55,675 bases of DNA. It comes from Elusimicrobiota bacterium (lineage in GTDB: Bacteria > Elusimicrobiota > Elusimicrobia > UBA1565 > UBA9628). The notes beneath the pieces are model-generated. The model did no database searches, had not been told where the DNA came from, and was given only the letters and a program-made list of their open reading frames with translations. The translations under genes were made by a program, and so were the position numbers. The DNA lies in contig JACPOW010000051.1 of NCBI GenBank assembly GCA_016191335.1, positions 76,162 through 131,836 on the forward strand, read 5' to 3'. This document shows, piece after piece, positions 51,196 through 55,675 of the stretch; position 1 is the first letter of the stretch, and every line of letters begins with the position of its first letter.

Positions 51196-51802
51196 GAGCC
51201 GGATCAAATCGCACGCGCCGCGCAAGGGCGCCGAGCCGGACATCGCCCGCGTCGAGCGGCACTACCGGGACATCATCGCCGACCTCGGCGAGGACCCGAA
51301 GCGGGAGGGCCTGGTCAAGACCCCGCACCGCGTCGCCAAGGCGCTGCGCGAGCTGACGAGCGGCTACCGCGTGGACCTCGACGCCCTGATCAACGAGGCG
51401 CTCTTCACCGAGTGCTACGACGAGATGGTCATCGTGCGCGACATCGCGTTCTACTCGATGTGCGAGCACCACATGCTGCCCTTCTTCGGCCGGGCGCACG
51501 TGGCCTACCTCCCGAACAAGAAGATCATCGGCCTCTCGAAGATCCCCAAGATCGTCGAGGTCTTCTCCCGGCGCCTGCAGGTCCAGGAGCGCCTGACGAT
51601 GGACATCGCCTACACGCTCGCCGACAAGCTCAAGCCGATCGGCGTGGGCGTCATCATGGAGGCGCGCCACCTCTGCATGGAGATGCGCGGCGCGGAGAGC
51701 CATCACTCGCCGACGACGACCTCGTGCATGCTCGGCGTGTTCAAGAAGGACGCCCGCACGCGCAAGGAGTTCCTGGAGCTCGTGAAGAGCCGGCCGGTCT
51801 GA
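51194..51802 (+). CDS. folE: GTP cyclohydrolase I
   Basis: FolE converts GTP to 7,8-dihydroneopterin triphosphate, the first step of folate (and queuosine) synthesis. The 202-residue protein has PKREGLVKTPHRVAKAL, the zinc-binding FYSMCEHHMLPFFG, GLSKIPKIVEVFSRRLQVQE, and HSPTTTSCML with the second Cys ligand. It is full length. GGGGAGG 7 bp upstream of the ATG supports the start. A 26-bp perfect palindrome just after it, and then an IS element, end the region. Confidence 0.96.
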   Translation: MSRIKSHAPRKGAEPDIARVERHYRDIIADLGEDPKREGLVKTPHRVAKALRELTSGYRVDLDALINEALFTECYDEMVIVRDIAFYSMCEHHMLPFFGRAHVAYLPNKKIIGLSKIPKIVEVFSRRLQVQERLTMDIAYTLADKLKPIGVGVIMEARHLCMEMRGAESHHSPTTTSCMLGVFKKDARTRKEFLELVKSRPV

Positions 51803-51806
51803 GCCG

Positions 51807-51832
51807 GCGAACTCGCACCGGTGCGAGTTCGC
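51807..51832. terminator. 26-bp perfect palindrome after folE
   Basis: The sequence is its own reverse complement over 26 bases (centre ACC/GGT at 51819-51820), starting 5 bp after the folE stop. No T-run follows. It could be a terminator stem, a protein-binding site or an IS target site. Confidence 0.5.
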
Positions 51833-51890
51833 GGATATTCATGCGAACTGTTTCCGGAAGATGGGTATGCACTTGACGGGCCCTCGATGA

Positions 51891-51896
51891 TAAAAT
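51891..51896 (+). promoter_or_regulatory. -10 TAAAAT of the transposase gene
   Basis: TAAAAT lies 6 bp before the GTG at 51903, within the left inverted repeat region. TTGACG at 51873 is 12 bp upstream, too close for a standard -35. Confidence 0.35.
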
Positions 51897-51902
51897 GCAC
51901 TG

Positions 51903-52823
51903 GTGGGAAAGAACTATCCAAGAACCCTGCTCGAATTCGAGCATTGGTTTCGAAGCGAGGAATCATGCCGTGCTTATCTGATCCGTCTGCGATGGCCGGA
52001 TGGTTTTCGATGTTCACGATGCGGTCATTCATCGGCCTGGACGGCGAAAAGCGGCCTGTTGCGCTGCCAGAGTTGCCGTCGAAAGACCTCCGTGACGGCT
52101 GGGACGATTTTTCAAGACAGCCACTTGCCACTGCGCCTGTGGTTTCGTGCCATGTGGCTTCTGACCAACCAGAAGACCGGCATGAGCGCATTGGGGTTGC
52201 AACGCGCCCTTGGCCTTGGGGGCTATCGAACGGCCTGGACCTGTCTGCACAAGCTTCGGCGGGCCATGGTGCGGCCTGGCCGGGAAGCTTTGAGCGGCGA
52301 GGTCGAAGTCGACGAAACCCTCGTAGGGGGCCACGAGAAGGGTTCCAGAGGACGGCATATCGGCAAGAAATCATTGGTAATAGTCGCCGCGGAGGTCCGT
52401 GGGCCTGGAACCGGAAGAATTCGTATGCAGCAGATCCCGGACGCCTCCAAGGAACACTTGATGGCGTTCATCCAGGAAGCCATCGTTCCCGGTTCGATCG
52501 TCATCCCGGATGGGCTGCCCGTCTATATGAACGTGGTCAAGCTCGGCTATGGTTATCAGCCGAAGATTCCCAAAGGCGGCGAAGAAACGGCTTCCAAGCT
52601 TATGCCGAGAATCCATCATGCCGCTTCGCTGCTCAAGCGGTGGCTTATGGGGATCCATCACGGCAGCTTCTCCAAACGTCAGTTGGCACATTACCTGGAC
52701 GAGTTCGTTTTTCGATTCAACCGCCGCCGTTCCGCAGACAGGGGCCAGTTGTTTTACCGGTTGGTCCAGCAAGCCGTCGCCATTGAGGCAACGACGCTCG
52801 ATGAGATCAAGCATAGCGCATGA
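51903..52823 (+). CDS. IS1595-family (ISXO2-like) transposase
   Basis: The 306-residue protein has an N-terminal zinc ribbon (CSRCGHSSAW, then CQSCRRKTS) and a DDE-type catalytic region. This contains EVEVDETLVGGHEKG (first Asp), IVIPDGLPVYMN (second Asp) and the C-terminal HYLDEFVFRFNRR helix with the third acidic residue, which is diagnostic for ISXO2-like transposases. It appears intact. The start is GTG at 51903, immediately inside the left inverted repeat. Confidence 0.92.
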   Translation: MGKNYPRTLLEFEHWFRSEESCRAYLIRLRWPDGFRCSRCGHSSAWTAKSGLLRCQSCRRKTSVTAGTIFQDSHLPLRLWFRAMWLLTNQKTGMSALGLQRALGLGGYRTAWTCLHKLRRAMVRPGREALSGEVEVDETLVGGHEKGSRGRHIGKKSLVIVAAEVRGPGTGRIRMQQIPDASKEHLMAFIQEAIVPGSIVIPDGLPVYMNVVKLGYGYQPKIPKGGEETASKLMPRIHHAASLLKRWLMGIHHGSFSKRQLAHYLDEFVFRFNRRRSADRGQLFYRLVQQAVAIEATTLDEIKHSA

Positions 52824-52881
52824 TTCCACTATAGGGCCCATCAAGTGCATACCCATCTTCCGGAAACAGTCCTTCAATGAG

Positions 52882-52917
52882 AAGAAGCCCCGGCTCGCGC
52901 GAGCCGGGGCTTCTTTT
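52882..52917. terminator. Strong bidirectional terminator
   Basis: A perfect 34-bp palindrome (52882-52915) is flanked by a T-run on the right and A-rich sequence on the left. It would stop transcription from the IS or folE side and from the CDGSH gene on the minus strand. Confidence 0.85.
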
Positions 52918-52932
52918 CTTTAAGGCTTCGTC

Positions 52933-53178
52933 TTAAGGCAGCGGCGGCAAGGTCCGGTGCGTCCCGTCGCAGAACGGCTTGTTCTTCGACTCGCGGCAGC
53001 CGCACCAGGCCACCTTCTTGGCCTCGGTGAGCTCCACGATGACGGGGGACTTCCCGGTGTTCTTGCGCGCGTGGGAGCCGTCGCAATAAGGCTGCTTCTC
53101 CGATTCGCCGCACGCGCACCAGGCCTTGCGGCCGGGCTGCTCGTCGACGACGTACGGCTTGTGCTGGATGCCGGACAT
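52933..53178 (-). CDS. Dual CDGSH iron-sulfur domain protein
   Basis: This is an 81-residue protein with two CDGSH-type 2Fe-2S sites: CACGESEKQPYCDGSH and CGCRESKNKPFCDGTH. Each has three Cys and one His, the ligand set of this family, and they are connected by a short basic linker. Such paired domains are found in small bacterial redox or electron-transfer proteins. It follows the PuuD-like membrane gene by one base on the same strand, so they probably form one unit. The partner reaction is unknown. Confidence 0.92.
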   Translation of the reverse strand: MSGIQHKPYVVDEQPGRKAWCACGESEKQPYCDGSHARKNTGKSPVIVELTEAKKVAWCGCRESKNKPFCDGTHRTLPPLP

Positions 53179-53179
53179 G

Positions 53180-53788
53180 CTAGACCTTCTGCCCGACGAA
53201 GGTCGAGTGCACGTACGCGGCCTTGATCATCGCCAGGCCGAGCAGCGCCGCGGTCAGCAGCGCCCCGTAGCTGAAGGGCATGCCCGCGTGGCCGGCGCCG
53301 AGCATGCCGACGAGCATCGGGGCCGACAGGTAGGTGTTGATGCGCGACGCCGTCGCCGCGCGGGTGCGCAGGGCGGGAGCCGCGTCGCCGGCGGTGCCGC
53401 CGAGGAGCTTCTTCTGCGCGGGCCAGATGACGAACCACACGTTGAACCACATGATGGAGCCGAACGTCATCCCCCACATGATCCAGCGGGTCCGGTCGGT
53501 GAGGCCGTCGGCGCCCTTCATGATCATGTTGGCGCCCCAGCCGACCTCGGGCGTGTACATGTAGATCATCGCGAACAGGATCAGGCCGGACAGGAAGGTG
53601 ACCATCGCGCCCCAGCGGAACCACCAGAGGGCGCGCGGCATGAGCTGCGGGTTGACGAGCTTCTTGGTCGGGTCGTCCATCTTGCCCTGGAGCTGGATGT
53701 TGACGAAATTGAAGAAGTAGAGATGGCCGATCCAGATGATGCCCATGAACACGTGCAGCCAGCGGAACACGAACTCGAGAATGCTCAT
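53180..53788 (-). CDS. PuuD-like (Urate_ox_N) membrane protein
   Basis: The 202-residue protein has about five transmembrane helices and begins MSILEFVFRWLHVFMGIIWI, followed by GHLYFFNFVNIQLQ. The His and the FFNFVN motif match the membrane part of urate hydroxylase PuuD (Urate_ox_N). The long cytochrome-c-like tail of full PuuD is missing, so urate oxidation is not proven. It may act as a redox membrane protein with the CDGSH partner next to it. The start at 53788 is set by AGGAGG 5 bp upstream. The earlier in-frame ATG would pass through its own promoter. Confidence 0.75.
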   Translation of the reverse strand: MSILEFVFRWLHVFMGIIWIGHLYFFNFVNIQLQGKMDDPTKKLVNPQLMPRALWWFRWGAMVTFLSGLILFAMIYMYTPEVGWGANMIMKGADGLTDRTRWIMWGMTFGSIMWFNVWFVIWPAQKKLLGGTAGDAAPALRTRAATASRINTYLSAPMLVGMLGAGHAGMPFSYGALLTAALLGLAMIKAAYVHSTFVGQKV

Positions 53789-53820
53789 CGCGCCTCCTGA
53801 AGAATGTTGAATCCTGACCA

Positions 53821-53850
53821 AATATATCGGATTTGCCGGGAATCCGTCAA
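53821..53850 (-). promoter_or_regulatory. Promoter of the PuuD-like/CDGSH unit
   Basis: On the minus strand TTGACG (53850-53845), an 18-bp spacer and TATATT (53826-53821) precede the ATG at 53788. Confidence 0.6.
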
Positions 53851-53871
53851 TCCCGGGCCGGTACCGCTTCC

Positions 53872-53900
53872 TTGACGGTCCCCGCGGCATCTGTTAAACT
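53872..53900 (+). promoter_or_regulatory. Promoter of the Cys-rich/efflux unit
   Basis: TTGACG (53872-53877), 17 bp and TAAACT (53895-53900) lie 8 bp before the ATG at 53909. It is divergent from the previous promoter, and the message would be leaderless. Confidence 0.6.
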
Positions 53901-53908
53901 GCCTGCCG

Positions 53909-54172
53909 ATGCGACGAAGGATCTTCCAGGGGTTGGTGCTCGCCGTTTTGGGTCTATTCGCATTCGACTGCGCCCAGGACGCCGCAAGCCTCTGCGATTC
54001 GGCCCAGGCCGACGCCTGCCACGCCTGCTTCTGCGGTCCGCACCTCGCCCCGCAAGGCGTCACGGAAATCGTGATCGCTCCCGTACCGGTGCCGTTCGTT
54101 TCCTACGAGCCTTCGTCCTGCGCCTACCACCTGCCCTCCTCGATCTTCCGCCCGCCCTGCCTCGCGGCCTGA
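53909..54172 (+). CDS. Small exported Cys-rich protein at the head of an efflux locus
   Basis: The 87-residue protein has a signal peptide (MRRRIFQGLVLAVLGLFAFD) and a short segment rich in Cys and His (SLCDSAQADACHACFCGPHL). The rest is Pro-rich (VPVPFVSYEPSSCAYHLP). Such small Cys/His proteins often precede metal-efflux genes and may bind or report metal ions in the periplasm. That is inferred from context; I do not recognise a named family. The TolC-family gene starts 78 bp downstream. Confidence 0.65.
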   Translation: MRRRIFQGLVLAVLGLFAFDCAQDAASLCDSAQADACHACFCGPHLAPQGVTEIVIAPVPVPFVSYEPSSCAYHLPSSIFRPPCLAA

Positions 54173-54250
54173 TCGCCGCGCCGCTCCTGACGCATTCTCT
54201 ATTCTTGCCGGCTCATCCCCGGCAGGACGACCCGCATCAATCGAGGCCTT

Positions 54251-55525
54251 ATGTCATCCATGTCCCGCAGCATAGCAGCCGTGGCCGTTTCCATGATTCT
54301 TAGCTGCCCGGGCTTCGCCCAGGAGGCGCCGCCGACGGCTAAAAAGTACTCGCTGGCGGAACTGGTGAGCCTGGCGCTGAAGTCGACTCCGCTCCTGAGC
54401 GCCCGGGACGCGCGAGTCGAGGGGAAGCGCCTCTCGGCGGCCCAGGCCCGGGTTTGGTCGGGACCGTCCGCGGGCTTTCTTGCCGGACGCACGCGTCAAA
54501 CCTCAGCGAGCGGGTCGCGATTCGAGCTGTCCGTGGCCCAGCCGATTCCCTTGACCGGCATACCCGGCCTGCGCGGCGGGCTCCTCGACCTGGAATCGGA
54601 GTCCGGGCGCGTCTCGCGCGCGGCGGCGGAGGTCTTCGTCACGCTGACCGTCGCGCAGGGGGCCTACGAGTACGGCGCCGGCCGCCGCAAGGCCGCCTTC
54701 GCCGAGAAGCGCCGCAAGCGCTTCGAGCTCGTCTCCTCCTACCTGGCCGGCCGGGTGTTCCCGACGCCGCAGCGAAAAGCGGAAAGCCGCATCGTCGCCA
54801 ACCGGGTCAAGAACCTCATCGCCGAGGCGATCCAGAGCGAGGCCGGCTACAAGGCGTCCTTGGAGAGGCTGAGAGCGTACGTGCCGCTCGATACGGGGAA
54901 ATATCCCGACGTCGAGGTCCCGTGGCTCTCCGGCAAGCGCGGCCTCGACGAGAAGGAGTGGCTCGATCGGGCGGTCGCGGACAATCCCGAGCTCCGCGTT
55001 CAGAGGCTCGCCGTGAAAGGAGCCGGACTGGAGAAGACCTTGGCCTCGCGCGAAGGCCTGCCGGACACGGCTCTCGTGGCCTCCTACGAAAAGGGACAGG
55101 CCGACATCACCGGGACGGACTACGGCCTGGGAGTGAGCCTTTCCTTCCCGTCGTGGAATCGCAATCGCTCCGGGGTCAAAAGCGCCGAGCAAAAGAAAAT
55201 CGCAGAGGAGCGCCAGTTGGGCTTCGAGGAGCAGAAGCTCAAAGCCGAGCTTGCCCGCGCCCTGATCGAGTACGAGGCGGCGCGCCGGACGGTCCTCAAG
55301 TACCCGCAGGAGATGATCGCCGAACTGGATGCCCAGCTGCAGGACGCGGATGAAGGCTTCCGCAAGGGGCAGCTGGATCTTCTGACCTTCCTCGAGCTCG
55401 ACGGCTCCGCGTCCGAGACCTTCGGCCGCGCGATCGACGCCCAGGTGGAACTCGCCGCGAAAGCCGCCGAGCTCCTGGCCGTGACCGCGGACAAAGACGC
55501 GCTGACCAAGCTCGCCTCGTTTTAG
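54251..55525 (+). CDS. TolC-family outer-membrane efflux protein (CusC/CzcC-like)
   Basis: The 424-residue protein has a signal peptide (about 1-24), then two OEP-type helical repeats (KYSLAELVSLALKSTPLLSA, then VSRAAAEVFVTLTVAQGAYE; second half GVSLSFPSWNRNRSGVKSA, then EKFRKGQLDLL-like EGFRKGQLDLLTFLELD). The family forms trimeric outer-membrane channels for RND pumps. It is followed 9 bp later by an RND pump start, matching a CzcC-type efflux operon. The membrane-fusion subunit is not between them. Confidence 0.87.
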   Translation: MSSMSRSIAAVAVSMILSCPGFAQEAPPTAKKYSLAELVSLALKSTPLLSARDARVEGKRLSAAQARVWSGPSAGFLAGRTRQTSASGSRFELSVAQPIPLTGIPGLRGGLLDLESESGRVSRAAAEVFVTLTVAQGAYEYGAGRRKAAFAEKRRKRFELVSSYLAGRVFPTPQRKAESRIVANRVKNLIAEAIQSEAGYKASLERLRAYVPLDTGKYPDVEVPWLSGKRGLDEKEWLDRAVADNPELRVQRLAVKGAGLEKTLASREGLPDTALVASYEKGQADITGTDYGLGVSLSFPSWNRNRSGVKSAEQKKIAEERQLGFEEQKLKAELARALIEYEAARRTVLKYPQEMIAELDAQLQDADEGFRKGQLDLLTFLELDGSASETFGRAIDAQVELAAKAAELLAVTADKDALTKLASF

Positions 55526-55534
55526 GAGACCGGA

Positions 55535-55675
55535 ATGACCCGCCTTCTCGAATGGACGTTCAAGAACCGCCTGACCGTGATCTTCCTGTTCGCGGTCGGC
55601 TCCGTGATCGGGCTCTATGCCGTCTCCGTCACGCCCGTGGACGCCGTGCCGGACATCACGCCCGTCCAGGTCGTC
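55535..55675 (+). CDS. Heavy-metal RND efflux pump (CusA/CzcA type), N-terminal part
   Basis: Only 47 codons are in the window: MTRLLEWTFKNRLTVIFLFA, then TPVDAVPDITPVQVV. The first helix and the DAVPDITPVQV motif are those of the HME subclass of RND pumps, which expel metal ions such as Cu, Ag, Zn, Co or Cd; the ion cannot be read here. AGGAG lies 8 bp before the ATG. The gene continues past the right edge. Confidence 0.85.
   Translation, partial: MTRLLEWTFKNRLTVIFLFAVGSVIGLYAVSVTPVDAVPDITPVQVV

Larger units (their letters stand above)
51847..52870 (+). mobile_element. IS1595-family insertion sequence (ISXO2-like transposase)
   Basis: The element is about 1.02 kb. Terminal inverted repeats of about 38 bp begin ACTGTTTCCGGAAGATGGG at 51847 and mirror the sequence ending at 52870, with one mismatch; the inner part reads GCACTTGAYGGGCCC. 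It holds one transposase gene and has clearly lower GC than its surroundings. I find no matching target duplication in the flanks, so it may be old, recombined, or its ends misjudged by a few bases. It lies between folE and the terminator at 52882. Confidence 0.88.

Noticed and set aside
51847-52870. Eight-base target duplication flanking the IS
   Set aside because: The eight bases on either side of the proposed ends do not match, so none is claimed.

Overview
This window is 55.7 kb of very GC-rich, gene-dense DNA from a Gram-negative (diderm) bacterium. Outer-membrane PorV-like barrels, a TolC-family protein, RND efflux and many signal peptides support that. Paired PorV/PorQ-like proteins, a FlgD-like C-terminal module on a giant secreted protein and very tight gene packing make me lean to an uncultivated lineage such as Elusimicrobiota. 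That placement is inference; no rRNA or tRNA gene is visible.

Layout. 1-1575: start of an exported protein (minus), a small membrane protein, an unknown protein divergent from an XRE regulator, then a 40-bp tandem repeat. 1576-8117 (minus): an 11-gene housekeeping superoperon read def-fmt-PASTA-rpe-rpsP-khpA-trmD-rplS-rnhB-yraN-tatC, mostly joined by 4-bp stop/start overlaps; rimM is missing from its usual place. 8185-10696 (minus): an APC permease with a soluble C-terminal domain, coupled to a PTS EIIA protein behind a near-consensus promoter. 10787-16709 (plus): two GT-C membrane proteins, hemD, an inositol-monophosphatase-like protein and a thiolase. 16753-18904: ECF sigma factor, zinc-finger anti-sigma and a bactofilin-like membrane protein. 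18911-20808 (minus): a PorV-like barrel and a membrane-anchored coiled-coil protein. 20912-25621: phosphopantetheinyl transferase, acyl-CoA carboxyltransferase, orphan response regulator, prfC. 25702-27725 (minus): DUF192 protein and a putative glycosidase-like protein.

27817-42427 is a peptide-scavenging region: a stand-alone Lrp/AsnC ligand-binding protein, DppD, DppF, an OPT transporter, then (after a Fic gene on the other strand) three tandem family-5 substrate-binding proteins, the middle one broken, DppB, DppC and an acyl-CoA synthetase. 42427-51802: CCA-adding enzyme, a 1311-residue LamG/Fn3 exported protein coupled to a second PorV-like barrel, aquaporin, leucyl aminopeptidase, folE. 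51847-52870 is an IS1595-type insertion sequence. The end holds a dual CDGSH protein, a PuuD-like membrane protein and the start of a metal-efflux locus (Cys-rich small protein, TolC-family protein, RND pump cut by the window end).

Two signals cut across the annotation. First, about a dozen genes that begin transcription units have a -10-like hexamer only 6-9 bp before the start codon, implying leaderless mRNAs; internal genes are instead joined by ATGA/GTGA overlaps. Second, three unrelated intergenic sites carry long near-perfect hairpins with the same terminal motif, which look like members of one family of non-autonomous palindromic elements.
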